Of a DNA stretch of 64,000 bases, positions 43,175 to 52,911 are shown one piece after another. A program made the position numbers and the translations under genes. Source of the stretch: Demequina iriomotensis (GTDB lineage Bacteria > Actinomycetota > Actinomycetes > Actinomycetales > Demequinaceae); contig NZ_BBME01000014.1 of the NCBI RefSeq assembly GCF_000971395.1, positions 62,001 to 126,000 on the forward strand. The letters are read 5' to 3'. The first letter of the stretch is position 1. Each line of letters begins with the position of its first letter. The notes below the pieces were generated by a model. That model worked only from the letters and a program-made list of their open reading frames with translations. It made no database searches and had not been told where the DNA came from.

Positions 43175-46126
43175 TCAGGCGGCGGGCGTCGCGCGGTGGC
43201 GTCGCACGCGGCGGACCACCATGAAGACGCCACCGAGGACCAGCAGGCCCACGACCACGGTCGAGACGATCTGGATGTAGACCCAGGTCGGCGGCGTGTA
43301 GTCCACCGTCGCACCCGGCGCCAGGCCGTCCATCGCATTCGAGTTCGCGACCGTGAACAGGATGTTGTGGGTCGCGTTGCGGATGTCCGTGACGGCCTTG
43401 GCGGAGGACGTGTCGCCGAAGGACTTCGACGGCTGGAACGTCAGCGTGAGGTCCGTGCCCGCGCTGATGCCCTGGTTGGGGTTCATGTACGGGTACAGGT
43501 TGAAGTCCGTGATCGCGAAGCCCTCGAAGCCCCACTCGTCGCGCAGCACGTTCGTCATGAGCGCCTCGGAGCCGCCGGTCCAGGTGGCGCCGATGCGGTT
43601 GAACGAGCTCATGATGCCGCCCAGGCCGATCGTGGTCTCCTCGATCGTGCCCTGGTCGTCCGCGATGTACGTGACGTCCATCGTGACGCCCTTGACGGCC
43701 ATCTCGAAGGGCTTGAGGTAGATCTCACGGATGGTCTGCTCGGTCGCCCAGGTCGCCGGGCCGTTGTCGACGCGGTTGGTCTCCTGGTCGTTGAGCGCGA
43801 AGTGCTTGAGCGTGACGTACACGCCCTTGCTCGCGACGCCGTTGGCCACCGAGGTCGCCATCGCGCCCGAGAGGAACGGGTCCTCCGAGTAGTACTCGAA
43901 GTTGCGGCCCGCGAACGGCGAGCGGTGCAGGTTCACCGCGGGCGCGTACCAGCCGTTGATGCCCTTCTGGAGCGCCTCGTTGCCGAGCATCTCGCCCATG
44001 GCGGCGCCGAGCTCGACGTCCCAGGTCTGGGCGATGAGGAACTCCGACGGGTACGCGGTGCCGTTGATCGACGAGTTGATGAACGACGAGAAACCGGCGG
44101 GGCCGTCGGGCTCGAGCGTCGTGGGCTTGCCGATCGAGCCGATCGCGGCGGTCTGGTACGCGCCGTTGAGCAGCATGTCGGTCATCTCGCCGACGGTCAG
44201 CGAGTCGAGGAGCTCGTCCCACTGAGGGTCGTCCTTCGCCAGGCCGCGCATGTCGATGAGCGACAGGTCGGAGCGCTCGCCGGTCGTGGGCATGTCGCCC
44301 TCGAAGGCGTCCGCGGCGGCGGCGTAGTCCCACGCCTCGAAGCCTTCGACGGTCGCGTCGGAGGCGACCATCTGCTCGGCGCTCGGCGCGGTCGGGAAGG
44401 TGCCGGCGAAGTCCGCGCGGGACATCATCTGGACGGTGCCGTCGGCGCCGTCGGCGGTGAAGTTCGCCGAGACGTCGTCGAACTGGTTGGTGACCTCGGA
44501 CGCGTCGGACGCGCGGTGGTCCTCACCGGAGTAGACGATGTCGGAGTCGACCGTGTAGGTGAAGGGCTCGGTGCCCTCCGCCACGGTGTGGGAGTCCGTG
44601 CGGACCGACAAGGCGTAGTCGCCGGCCTCGAGCACGTAGGCCGCGGCGTCCTGGTAGTCGTAGGACGCCATGTCCTCGACCGCGAGCTCGATGGTGACGG
44701 ACTCGGACGCGCCGGGCTCGATCACGCCGGTCTTGTCGAAGCCGCCGAGGACCACCTCGGACTTCTCGATGCCGCCCGGGGTGTACGGCGCGGTGTAGTA
44801 GAGCTCGACCACGTCGCGGCCGGCCACGTCACCGGTGTTGGTGACCTCGACGGTGACCGCGATGGTGCCGTCGACGTCACCCGCCTCGGTGCCCGTGATC
44901 TCCCATGCGAAGTCGGTGTAGCTCAGGCCGTAGCCGAAGGGGTACACCACGGCCTCGTCGTAGTCGATGAAGCCCTCGGCCGCCGCGGTCTCGTAGTACC
45001 GGTAGCCGACGTAGATGCCCTCGGCGTAGTTGACGAACGGCGCGTTGGTGGTGACGGCGGCGTTCGAGGTCGCGGACTCGGTCGCGGAGACCGGGTACGA
45101 CGCCTCGATGTTGTCGTAGAAGTAGCTGCCGAAGTTCTGGAACGTCGGGTCGGCGGTGAAGTCCGCGGCCCACGTGTCGACCGTGCGGCCCGACGGGTTG
45201 ACGTCGCCCGAGAGGATGCCGCCGAGCGCGTCGAAGCCGGTGGCGCCGGGCGAGCCCGCGAGGATGATGGCGTCGACGCCGTCGTCCTGCTGGAGGTCGC
45301 CGAGCTCCATGGTGGTCGAGGCGTTGACCACCACGACCACGGTCTCGAAGCTCTCCTCCGCGAGGGCGATCATGTCCTTCTCGTCCTGGTTGAGCTCGAG
45401 CTGGTGCTGGCCCTCGACCGCGTTCTCGTCCCACCCGGTCATGTCGGTGGTGAGGTCGCCGCCCTCGCCGCCCGGGCGGGCGATGAAGACCACGGCCGCG
45501 TCGTCGTAGTCGGAGAACGTCGCGACCTGCGACTCGTACTGGTCGACCGGCAGCTCGCCGATGTCGTACGTCGAGATGTCGGGGCGGTCCATCTCGATGT
45601 AGCCGCGCTTGGTGTCCGCGGTGTACGCCTCGATGGTCTGGTACATCGCGTCGTTGATGGAGAAGCCGGCGTTCTCGAGGCCCACGCGAGGCGTGATGGC
45701 CGAGTTGGTGTCCACCGAGCCCGAGCCGGAACCACCGAAGACGGGGTCGGCAGCCGCGCGGCCCAGCATCGTCACGGCGGAGCCGGAGCCGAGCGGCAGC
45801 GCGTCGTCCTGGTTCTTCGCGAGGACCATGCCGCCCGCCGCGATCTCCTCGACCAGCGCATGCGCCGCGGCGTCGACCTCGTCGATGTCCGCGTAGTCCG
45901 CGTCGTAGTACGAGGTGTCCCAGCTGGCGGACTCGGCCGAGTTGGTGAACTCGTACGTGCCGTTGCCGAACTGCGAGGCGACCCAGCCGCCCGCGATGAT
46001 CAGGGCCATGTTCGCGACGATGGTCAGCGCGACCACGAACGACAGAACAGGGATCCAGATCGACAGGTATGCCTTGTTGGACATCCGCTTCTTGGGAGCG
46101 GCGTCCTTCCTCGGGCGTGCGTTCAC
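43175..46126 (-). CDS. Circularly permuted GH3 glycosidase with two membrane anchors
   Basis: A 983-residue protein in which GH3 parts are in reverse order. After an N-terminal membrane helix (about 22-48) comes the alpha/beta-sandwich domain (residues ~85-340, with VNASTTMELGDLQQDDGVDAIILAGSPGATG), then an FnIII-like part (GYGLSYTDFAWE near 405-520), and only then the TIM barrel (~610-900) with TLKHFALNDQETNR and nucleophile Asp874 in GFAITDFN. A second membrane helix (~950-972) and a basic tail end the protein. Both helices suggest an extracytoplasmic, membrane-tethered enzyme. A lipoprotein gene precedes it on the same strand. Confidence 0.88.
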   Translation of the reverse strand: MNARPRKDAAPKKRMSNKAYLSIWIPVLSFVVALTIVANMALIIAGGWVASQFGNGTYEFTNSAESASWDTSYYDADYADIDEVDAAAHALVEEIAAGGMVLAKNQDDALPLGSGSAVTMLGRAAADPVFGGSGSGSVDTNSAITPRVGLENAGFSINDAMYQTIEAYTADTKRGYIEMDRPDISTYDIGELPVDQYESQVATFSDYDDAAVVFIARPGGEGGDLTTDMTGWDENAVEGQHQLELNQDEKDMIALAEESFETVVVVVNASTTMELGDLQQDDGVDAIILAGSPGATGFDALGGILSGDVNPSGRTVDTWAADFTADPTFQNFGSYFYDNIEASYPVSATESATSNAAVTTNAPFVNYAEGIYVGYRYYETAAAEGFIDYDEAVVYPFGYGLSYTDFAWEITGTEAGDVDGTIAVTVEVTNTGDVAGRDVVELYYTAPYTPGGIEKSEVVLGGFDKTGVIEPGASESVTIELAVEDMASYDYQDAAAYVLEAGDYALSVRTDSHTVAEGTEPFTYTVDSDIVYSGEDHRASDASEVTNQFDDVSANFTADGADGTVQMMSRADFAGTFPTAPSAEQMVASDATVEGFEAWDYAAAADAFEGDMPTTGERSDLSLIDMRGLAKDDPQWDELLDSLTVGEMTDMLLNGAYQTAAIGSIGKPTTLEPDGPAGFSSFINSSINGTAYPSEFLIAQTWDVELGAAMGEMLGNEALQKGINGWYAPAVNLHRSPFAGRNFEYYSEDPFLSGAMATSVANGVASKGVYVTLKHFALNDQETNRVDNGPATWATEQTIREIYLKPFEMAVKGVTMDVTYIADDQGTIEETTIGLGGIMSSFNRIGATWTGGSEALMTNVLRDEWGFEGFAITDFNLYPYMNPNQGISAGTDLTLTFQPSKSFGDTSSAKAVTDIRNATHNILFTVANSNAMDGLAPGATVDYTPPTWVYIQIVSTVVVGLLVLGGVFMVVRRVRRHRATPAA

Positions 46127-46198
46127 TACAGGGTCTCCTTCACAGCTGTACAGGGTGCGGCGGCGTCCCGACGGGACGGACCTGCCGCGGCGGCGACA

Positions 46199-46226
46199 GG
46201 GGGACGACGCGTGCGCATCGTCCCCC
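46199..46226. repeat. Hairpin built from a GGACGATGC copy and a near copy
   Basis: GGGGGACGA (46199-46207) and TCGTCCCCC (46218-46226) form a perfect 9-bp stem around a ten-base loop, between the lipoprotein stop and the permuted GH3 start. It contains GCATCGTCC (46215) and GGACGACGC (46202), a one-mismatch copy of the same motif in opposite orientation. It could terminate or attenuate transcription into the GH3 gene. Confidence 0.65.
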
Positions 46227-46258
46227 CGTCGCTCCCGGTGCGTGGAGCAGGCGTGCGC

Positions 46259-46672
46259 CTACTCGGTCACCTCGGTGATGGTGCCGTCCTGGTCGATCTG
46301 CCAGGTCTGGCCGGTGGCGGCCGAGTCGGCCTCGATCACGAAGTTGCCGCCGTCGATGGTCACGGTGCCGGTGACGCGCGAGGCGGCGTCGGTGGCGACG
46401 AAGGGCATGACCATGAGGCCGTACTTGATGGTGGGCGCGGAGACGTCGCTGGCCAGCATGACCTGGGCCCAGTCGTCGTCCGCGAGCGCGTCGAGGACCG
46501 CCTGGCGGGCGGTCTCGAGGTCGGTGGCGACGTCGACCGTGGTCTGCTCCTCGGCGGCGACATCGGCGGAGGCGCCCGCGTCGCTGCTGTCGCTCGAGCA
46601 CCCGGCGAGCCCGAAGGCTCCGGTCGCGGCGAGGAGGATCGCGAGGCCGGTGGCCTGAAGCTTCTTGTTCAT
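46259..46672 (-). CDS. Small lipoprotein of unknown function
   Basis: A 137-residue secreted lipoprotein: basic N-terminus, hydrophobic stretch and lipobox LAGC with Cys25, followed by a Ser/Asp/Ala-rich linker and a ~80-residue globular domain ending GTITEVTE. The segment TARQAVLDALADDDWAQVMLASDVSAPTIKYGLMVMPF is not a motif I know. It lies between two GH3 genes on the same strand, 132 bases ahead of the permuted GH3, so it might help sugar binding or anchor the enzyme. Confidence 0.8.
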   Translation of the reverse strand: MNKKLQATGLAILLAATGAFGLAGCSSDSSDAGASADVAAEEQTTVDVATDLETARQAVLDALADDDWAQVMLASDVSAPTIKYGLMVMPFVATDAASRVTGTVTIDGGNFVIEADSAATGQTWQIDQDGTITEVTE

Positions 46673-46775
46673 TCTTTCTGCTCCTTACTGGTGTCGAGCC
46701 GCGGAGCCTTCCCGCGGTCGGGGTCGCCCACCGTACCTCGCTTCGAGCCTGAGCCCGGCGGGACGTGTGGTGGGC

Positions 46776-46812
46776 GGGATGTGGCCGGCGGCGCTGCCGC
46801 CGGCCACATCCC
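46776..46812 (-). terminator. Terminator of the secreted GH3 gene
   Basis: GGGATGTGGCCGGCGGC and its exact complement form a 17-bp stem with a GCT loop, 18 bases after the stop codon. Confidence 0.85.
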
Positions 46813-46829
46813 TGGTACTGCGTGCCTAC

Positions 46830-49247
46830 TTAGGAGATGACTCCGGAGTAGTTGAGGCCGAAGCCGTAGTCGTACGCGTTGCCGTCGGCGTCCGTGTACG
46901 GGGTCATGTCCTTGGCGACGTCCTCGAACTGCGCCTCGACGGTGTCCATGTCCGCGGGGAACTGGATCGGGAGACGGCCCGAGGGCTCGAACGCGCCGGT
47001 GACGATGTCGTAGAGAGCCTGGTCGGAGGTGCCGAAGCTGACCAGGATCGCGTCCGACTTGCCCTCGAACTCGGCCGGGATGGTCGGGTTCACGGCCTTG
47101 AGCGCGGTCACGACGGGGATGTCCTTGCCGCTGTCCTTGACGGCCTTGGCGGCCCGCTCGAAGGCGTCGAGGTCGGCCGCGTTGGTGATGTACGCGGTGT
47201 TGCCGAAGTACGAGCGGTTCTCCACGGTGCCGTCCTCGAGGATGTCACCCGAGATCGAGACCTTGCGGACGTTGTCACCGTCGGCCACGTACTCGCCGTA
47301 CTGCAGCGTGATGGGCGTCCAGGTCTTGGTGCCGTCCTCGTTGGTGGTCATGCCCGCGTTGGTGAACGTGCCGCCCGAGTTCGGGGAGTCCATGCCCACG
47401 AGCACCAGGTCGACGTCGCTCAGGTCGGGAGCCGTGTAGCTCTTGACCGTGGTGCCGTCCTCCTCGTACTCGACCTCGTCGGTGACGACGGTGCCGAAGT
47501 ACTGCGCGGCGACGTCGAGGTCCATGGTCGGACCCTCGGTGTAGGCGGCGGGGCCGAACAGGCCGCCGATGCCGATGTCGTACGACTGCGGGATGTAGAC
47601 GGTCTTGTCGGACCAGTCCGTGCCGTCGCCGATCACGCCGGAGTTCTTCAGCATGACGATCGACGCGAGCTGCGCGTTGTAGCCGGCCTCGACCTTGTCA
47701 TCCGAGGCGAGGACCGCCGCGGACTCCTCGGGGTCGAGGAAGGCCGACTCGTACAGGCCCGTCTGGAAGGACATGTTGAGGATGCGGGCGCCCGAGAGCT
47801 GGAAGCGGGTGTCCGCGTCCATGTCGAGCTCGCCCGCCTCGAACTTCTCCTGCCAGAGCTCGGCGCCCTCGAGGATGTAGGTCGCGTCGTTCACGCCGCC
47901 GAACATGTCGGTGCCGTTGGCGAGCACCTGCACGTAGCGCTCGGCGGGGGTCAGGTCCTCGGCGCCCCACGCGGTGCCGATGAAGGCGCCCTCGTCGGTG
48001 ATGCCGGTCATGACGCCCCAGTCGGTGACGACGACGCCCTCGTAGGACAGGTCGCCGCGGAGGATCTCCATGCGGCCCGAGTCGTACGCGGTGCCCATGC
48101 GCTCGGCGCCGGTGAGCGGCTCGCCGTCCGCGTCGAGAGCGATCGAGTAGGCGGTCATGACCGCGGCCGAGTCGAGCGCCGCCGAGAACACCGAGACGTG
48201 CTCGTCGAGGTTGTCGCCCGGGTACACGCCGTACTTGCCGGACTCGGTGTGCGCCTCGCGGCCACCCTCGCCCGGACCGTCGCCCGCGAAGTGCTTGATC
48301 ATGCCGTTGACGGACTCAGTGCCCCACTCGTCGGTGCCCTCGGAGCCCTGGAAGCCGTCGATGTACGCGGCAGTGAGCTCGGCGGCCTGGGCCGAGTCCT
48401 CACCGAACGTGCCGCCGACGCGGCTCCAGCGGGGCTCGGTCGCGAGGTCGACCTGCGGCGACAGCGCGGTCGAGATGCCGAGCGCGCGGTACTCCGCCGA
48501 GGCCATCTCGCCGAACTGCTGAGTGAACGACGCGTTGAAGGTCGCCGCGAGGCCCAGGTTCGACGGCCAGCGCGAGATGTCCGCGCCGTCCGCGTTGTAG
48601 CCGCCGGAGCCGGCGGTCGAGCGCGGGTCGGACGCGAAGTTCACGGGCACGAAGATGCCGGAGTCGGCCGCGAGGGTCTCGACGAAGGCCTGCATCTCGT
48701 TGACCCACGGCACGGTGGTGGCCGCGTCCGAGCCGGCGGCGTTGAGCACCGCGCGGAGGTTCGAGCCCTCGAGGTACTCCTTCTGCGCGTCGGTCAGGCC
48801 GTCGGCAGGCGAGCGCTCGTGCGAGCTGAAGAGCATCAGACCGGCGATCTGCTCGATCGTCATCTGCGACGCGAGGTCGGCAGCGCGGTCGGTCGAGTCG
48901 ACGCGCCAGTCCTCCCACGTGTCGAGCGTGCCGTTGCCGTTCATGTCCTTGAACGCGTAGGTCGCGCCGTCGATCTCCTCGTCGATGAGGGTGACGCCGC
49001 TGTCGACGCCGTAGGTGAGGTCGGGGCCGTCACCCGGGTTGTCCACCTTGACGAACGTGGTGGTGCCGTCGGTGACCTCGCTGGTGGTGTACGAACCGGT
49101 CGCCGCCTCGGCGGACGGGCTCGCATCGTCGGACGTGCTGCCCGTGCAACCCGCCAGCGTGATCGCGATCCCCAGGCCCGCGAATGCCGCGACGCCCTTG
49201 ATCTGCGTAGGCCTCATGCGTGTCCCCTTCGTCATCATTGACTGCAT
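46830..49247 (-). CDS. Secreted lipoprotein glycoside hydrolase family 3
   Basis: An 805-residue GH3 enzyme with a lipoprotein signal ending in TLAGC (Cys31). The TIM barrel covers ~110-480 with MIKHFAGDGPGEGGREAH and nucleophile Asp409 in VVVTDWGV; the alpha/beta sandwich lies at ~560-770. There is no FnIII domain at the end. It resembles ExoP-like exo-beta-glucosidases that clip cell-surface or environmental glucans. The start at 49247 has AGGAGA just upstream; longer forms would read through promoter sequence. Two CAGGTTGTGC sites lie ~140-170 bases upstream. Confidence 0.91.
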   Translation of the reverse strand: MQSMMTKGTRMRPTQIKGVAAFAGLGIAITLAGCTGSTSDDASPSAEAATGSYTTSEVTDGTTTFVKVDNPGDGPDLTYGVDSGVTLIDEEIDGATYAFKDMNGNGTLDTWEDWRVDSTDRAADLASQMTIEQIAGLMLFSSHERSPADGLTDAQKEYLEGSNLRAVLNAAGSDAATTVPWVNEMQAFVETLAADSGIFVPVNFASDPRSTAGSGGYNADGADISRWPSNLGLAATFNASFTQQFGEMASAEYRALGISTALSPQVDLATEPRWSRVGGTFGEDSAQAAELTAAYIDGFQGSEGTDEWGTESVNGMIKHFAGDGPGEGGREAHTESGKYGVYPGDNLDEHVSVFSAALDSAAVMTAYSIALDADGEPLTGAERMGTAYDSGRMEILRGDLSYEGVVVTDWGVMTGITDEGAFIGTAWGAEDLTPAERYVQVLANGTDMFGGVNDATYILEGAELWQEKFEAGELDMDADTRFQLSGARILNMSFQTGLYESAFLDPEESAAVLASDDKVEAGYNAQLASIVMLKNSGVIGDGTDWSDKTVYIPQSYDIGIGGLFGPAAYTEGPTMDLDVAAQYFGTVVTDEVEYEEDGTTVKSYTAPDLSDVDLVLVGMDSPNSGGTFTNAGMTTNEDGTKTWTPITLQYGEYVADGDNVRKVSISGDILEDGTVENRSYFGNTAYITNAADLDAFERAAKAVKDSGKDIPVVTALKAVNPTIPAEFEGKSDAILVSFGTSDQALYDIVTGAFEPSGRLPIQFPADMDTVEAQFEDVAKDMTPYTDADGNAYDYGFGLNYSGVIS

Positions 49248-49568
49248 CGGTATCTCCTCGTCGACCGGCGGCGCCGGTCCAGTTGCCGCGCGATGCGCGG
49301 TCGTGGCTCGCACCCAGGACGGCCACAGCGACCGCCGGTGTGCTGAACGGCAGTCAATCAGCGTGCCCCGGCCCGGCAGCACCGGCCTGCACAACCTGTC
49401 GATCAGCGCGCACAACCTGTGACACAGGCGGCCGGCCGTGACCGTTCCGTTATCACCGCGTGACCGCGCCGAGACGTCGTCGGCGCCGCCGCCGCGAGGC
49501 CTGCGCACCCCCGGACATGCCTGGCACACCGCGCCATCGGCGCGAAGCGGGTGCCACGCAGGAGCGCG
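49248..49568. promoter_or_regulatory. Control region of the secreted GH3 gene
   Basis: 321 bases with no gene seen. It holds AGTCAAT (49352), GTGCCCC (49363), TGCACAACCTG (49388-49398) and GCACAACCTG (49410-49419). The first three blocks appear in the same order upstream of the first GH3 gene. The 22-base spacing of the two last sites puts them on the same face of the helix, as expected for cooperative binding. Confidence 0.55.
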
Positions 49569-50411
49569 TCAGCCGCGCCGCACGCGCACGTCGCCGGCGT
49601 GGACGATGCGGTCCTCGCCGCCGGCGGTGCGCACCACGAGCGCGCCAGCAGGCGACAGCGCCACGGCCCGGCCGGCCACGGGCACGCCACCCGGCACGTC
49701 GACGGCGACGTCCCATCCGAGGGTCGCCGTGACGCGCTCGACCTCGGCGCGCAGGTCGGCGCCGGCGTCCCACAGCGCCACCGCGCCGCGCAGCTCCGCC
49801 GCCAGCGCACGCATGAGCGCGACGCGGTCCAACCCCGTCGCGCCCAGCGACGCGAGCGACGCGGCGTGGGGCACGGGGAGCTCGGCCGGCGCCTGGGACA
49901 CGTTGATCCCGATGCCGGCCACGATCGCATCGTCCGCCGTGGTCTCGCACAGGATCCCCACGGCCTTGCGCCAGCGTCCCCAGCCGGCGATCTCGCGCGC
50001 GCCGGACTCGACCACCACGTCGTTGGGCCACTTGAGCCACGCGCCGACGCCGAGCGTGCGCAGCGCACGCACCGTCGCGAGCCCCACGACCAGCGGCGCC
50101 CAGCCGTAGTCCACGCGCGCGACGTGCGCGGGCCTCAGCACGAACGACGCCGTGAGCGCCGCCCCCTGCGGCGTCACCCACGCGCGGCCCGCGCGCCCGC
50201 GTCCGGCCGTCTGATGGTCGGCGACCAGCGCGGACAGGTGGGGCCACTCCCCCGGCTCGCGCGCGGCGGCCTCGAGCAGGCGCGAGTTGGTCGAGGGCGA
50301 CGAGGGCACGACGACGAGGCGGGACAGCGTGCCCGGCACCAGCGACGCGAGCGCCGCCTCGGTCAGGGGACGGCGCGACGCGGCTGCCGCATCGGCCCCG
50401 GGTGTGCTCAC
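49569..50411 (-). CDS. birA: Biotin-[acetyl-CoA-carboxylase] ligase
   Basis: A 280-residue biotin protein ligase. The ATP/biotin loop GRGRAGRAW is at residues 70-78 and KWPND at 127-131; GILCETTADDAIVAGIGINV follows. There is no N-terminal DNA-binding domain, so it is the enzyme-only type. It would charge the two biotin carboxyl carriers in this window (AMKM lysines of the urea/guanidine carboxylase and of AccA3). The start is GTG, divergent from accD by 41 bases. Confidence 0.94.
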   Translation of the reverse strand: MSTPGADAAAASRRPLTEAALASLVPGTLSRLVVVPSSPSTNSRLLEAAAREPGEWPHLSALVADHQTAGRGRAGRAWVTPQGAALTASFVLRPAHVARVDYGWAPLVVGLATVRALRTLGVGAWLKWPNDVVVESGAREIAGWGRWRKAVGILCETTADDAIVAGIGINVSQAPAELPVPHAASLASLGATGLDRVALMRALAAELRGAVALWDAGADLRAEVERVTATLGWDVAVDVPGGVPVAGRAVALSPAGALVVRTAGGEDRIVHAGDVRVRRG

Positions 50412-50452
50412 CGGGCTAGGCTAGCGGCCAGTCCTACCCCCCAAGGAGAACA

Positions 50453-52042
50453 GTGGCACCGATGAGGCCCGCGAAGACGACCGCGTCCGCGCTCGAGGAC
50501 CTGCGCAAGAAGGTCGACGCCGCCGTCACCGCCCCCGAGGCGACGGCGCAGGAGAAGCAGCACGCGCGCGGCAAGAAGACGGCGCGCGAGCGCGTCGAGC
50601 AGCTGCTCGACGAGGGCTCCTTCACCGAGCTCGACCGCCTCTCCCGCCACCGCAGCCGCAACTTCGGGCTCGACCGGAACCGTCCGTTCGGCGACGGCGT
50701 GGTGACGGGCTACGGCACCATCGACGGCCGCCAGGTGGCGGTGTACTCGCAGGACTTCACGGTGTTCGGCGGCTCGCTCGGCGAGGTGCACGGCCAGAAG
50801 ATCGCGAAGATCCAGGACTTCGCGCTGCGCACCGGCGTGCCGCTCATCGGCATCTCGGACGGCGGCGGCGCGCGCATCCAGGAGGGCGTCGCGGCGCTCA
50901 CGCAGTTCGCGGAGATCTTCCGCCGCAACGTCGCCGCGTCGGGAGTGATCCCGCAGATCTCGATCATCCTCGGCCCGTCCGCGGGCGGCGCGGTGTACTC
51001 CCCCGCGCTGACGGACTTCATCGTGATGGCGGACGGCACGTCGCAGATGTTCATCACGGGCCCGGACGTCATCAAGTCCGTGACGGGCGAGAACGTCACG
51101 TTCGAGGAGCTGGGCGGCGGCCAGGCGCACAACGTGAGGTCCGGCGTCGCGCACTATCTCGCGCAGGACGAGGACGACGCGATCGAGTACGTCCAGCATC
51201 TGCTCCAGTACCTGCCGCAGAACAACCTCACCGACCCGCCGACGTGGGACGGGGAGGCCGACCTCGAGCCGAACGAGACGGACCTCGCGCTCGACACCCT
51301 GGTGCCCGACAGCGACAACCAGCCGTACGACATGACGGCGCTCATCGAGGCCGTGGTCGACGACGGCGCGTTCCTCGAGGTCCAGCCGCTGTTCGCGCCG
51401 AACGTCGTGGTGGGCTTCGGCCACGTCGAGGGCCACTCCGTCGGCATCGTCGCGAATCAGCCGATGCAGATGGCGGGCACGCTCGACATCAACGCGTCCG
51501 AGAAGGCCGCCCGCTTCGTGCGCACATGCGACGCCTTCAACATCCCCATCGTCACGCTCGTGGACGTGCCCGGCTTCCTCCCGGGCGTGAACCAGGAGCA
51601 CCAGGGCATCATCCGACGCGGCGCGAAGCTCATCTACGCCTACGCGGAGGCCACCGTGCCGCTCATCACGGTCATCACGCGCAAGGCCTACGGCGGTGCG
51701 TACATCGTGATGGCGTCGAAGCAGCTCGGCGCGGACGTCAACCTCGCGTGGCCCACCGCCCAGATCGCCGTCATGGGCGCGGGTGGCGCCGTCAACATCC
51801 TCCACCGCCGCACCCTCGCGGACGTCGCGGCGACGGGCGGCGACGTCGAGGCCGAGCGCCAGGCGCTGGTCGAGGACTACGAGGACCGCATCGTCAACCC
51901 TTACGACGCCGCCGACCGCGGCTACGTCGACGCGGTGATCGAGCCGTCCGAGACGCGCGGGCAGATCGTCAGGGCGCTGCGCGCGCTGCGCAGCAAGCGC
52001 GCCGCGCTCCCGCCCAAGAAGCACGGGAACATCCCCCTGTGA
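50453..52042 (+). CDS. accD: Acyl-CoA carboxylase beta (carboxyltransferase) subunit
   Basis: A 529-residue carboxyltransferase of the AccD5/PccB type that transfers CO2 from biotin to acetyl- or propionyl-CoA. Characteristic segments are [22 protein letters not shown] near 130, [19 protein letters not shown] near 175 and [21 protein letters not shown] near 405. The GTG at 50453 has AAGGAGAA immediately before it; ATG 50462 is an alternative. The stop overlaps the start of the epsilon-subunit gene (GTGA). Confidence 0.95.
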   Translation: MAPMRPAKTTASALEDLRKKVDAAVTAPEATAQEKQHARGKKTARERVEQLLDEGSFTELDRLSRHRSRNFGLDRNRPFGDGVVTGYGTIDGRQVAVYSQDFTVFGGSLGEVHGQKIAKIQDFALRTGVPLIGISDGGGARIQEGVAALTQFAEIFRRNVAASGVIPQISIILGPSAGGAVYSPALTDFIVMADGTSQMFITGPDVIKSVTGENVTFEELGGGQAHNVRSGVAHYLAQDEDDAIEYVQHLLQYLPQNNLTDPPTWDGEADLEPNETDLALDTLVPDSDNQPYDMTALIEAVVDDGAFLEVQPLFAPNVVVGFGHVEGHSVGIVANQPMQMAGTLDINASEKAARFVRTCDAFNIPIVTLVDVPGFLPGVNQEHQGIIRRGAKLIYAYAEATVPLITVITRKAYGGAYIVMASKQLGADVNLAWPTAQIAVMGAGGAVNILHRRTLADVAATGGDVEAERQALVEDYEDRIVNPYDAADRGYVDAVIEPSETRGQIVRALRALRSKRAALPPKKHGNIPL

Positions 52043-52278
52043 GCGAGGACGCGGTCAACGCTGCCGCGGGCCTCCGCGTCGTCCGCGGCACGCCGGACGA
52101 TGCGGAGCTGGCCGCGCTCGTGGCCGCCGCGGCCGCGATGGTCGCGGCGGGCGACGACGCGGAGCAGCCGGGCGACCCCCGTTCCGCGTGGATGGACCGC
52201 TCGCGGACGATGCGCGGCGACCACGGCCCGCTCCCGTTCGGCCGCGGCGACGGCGCCTGGCGCCACTCGCTCCGCTGA
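52039..52278 (+). CDS. accE: Acyl-CoA carboxylase epsilon subunit
   Basis: A 79-residue protein beginning at GTG. It has the actinobacterial epsilon-subunit plan: a short beta element [22 protein letters not shown], then a linker ending in [11 protein letters not shown] and a C-terminal GAWRHSLR. These subunits stabilise the alpha-beta holoenzyme. Translational overlap with accD fixes the start. Two of the 32 GGACGATGC copies (52095 and 52205) lie inside this tiny gene. Confidence 0.85.
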   Translation: MSEDAVNAAAGLRVVRGTPDDAELAALVAAAAAMVAAGDDAEQPGDPRSAWMDRSRTMRGDHGPLPFGRGDGAWRHSLR

Positions 52279-52279
52279 C

Positions 52280-52909
52280 ATGGCCCGGGCGCGCCTCGAT
52301 CCGCGGCACCGCTGGAAGGTCGCGGCGCTGGTCGCGATCCCGTCGCTGCTGGCCGCGCCGTGGGTCGTGGTGACCGCGCAGACCTCGGCCGCGGTGCGCC
52401 CCGCCGCCGCGACCGGCTTCGCCCATGCTGACGCCGCGCTCGTGCTGGGCGCGGGGGTGCGCGCCGACGGCAGCCCGTCGCCCTTCCTCCTCGACCGGGT
52501 GACGGTCGCGGCGGAGCTGTACCGGTCGGGCGCGGTCGACACGCTCCTCATGAGCGGCGACGGGGAGGACTCGTCGGGCTTCGGCGAGCCGACCGTGATG
52601 CGCGGTCTCGCGGAGTCGATGGGCGTGCCGGCGGAGGCGATCGTCGAGGACCCGCTGGGCCTCGACACGTACTCCTCGTGCGTGCGCGCGCACGACGAGT
52701 ACGGCCTGGGCTCCGTCATCGTCGCGACGCAGCAGTTCCACCAGGCCCGCGCGGTGTGGCTGTGCGACCAGGTCGGGATGGACGCCCAGGGCGCCTACCC
52801 GTCCCCCACCGCGACGCGCCACACCCTGCTCGGACACGTCCGGGAGGTGCCAGCGATCGCGAAGTCGATGGTCGACCTCGCGCGCGGGCGCGCGCCGGAG
52901 GCGGGGTGA
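52280..52909 (+). CDS. DUF218/SanA-YdcF family membrane protein
   Basis: A 209-residue protein with one N-terminal membrane helix (WKVAALVAIPSLLAAPWVVV) and an extracytoplasmic DUF218 domain: ADAALVLGAGVRADGSPSPFLLDRV, LLMSGDGEDSSG, DPLGLDTYSSCVRA and the basic, aromatic VIVATQQFHQARAVWLC. Family members act in envelope maintenance and vancomycin tolerance (SanA). Its start is one base after the accE stop. A close homologue follows immediately. Confidence 0.86.
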   Translation: MARARLDPRHRWKVAALVAIPSLLAAPWVVVTAQTSAAVRPAAATGFAHADAALVLGAGVRADGSPSPFLLDRVTVAAELYRSGAVDTLLMSGDGEDSSGFGEPTVMRGLAESMGVPAEAIVEDPLGLDTYSSCVRAHDEYGLGSVIVATQQFHQARAVWLCDQVGMDAQGAYPSPTATRHTLLGHVREVPAIAKSMVDLARGRAPEAG

Positions 52910-52911
52910 CG

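Noticed and set aside
43163-46840. 1225-codon open frame opposite the permuted GH3 and lipoprotein genes
   Set aside because: Low-complexity shadow without any recognisable domain; the opposite strand encodes two clear proteins with signal or membrane segments.
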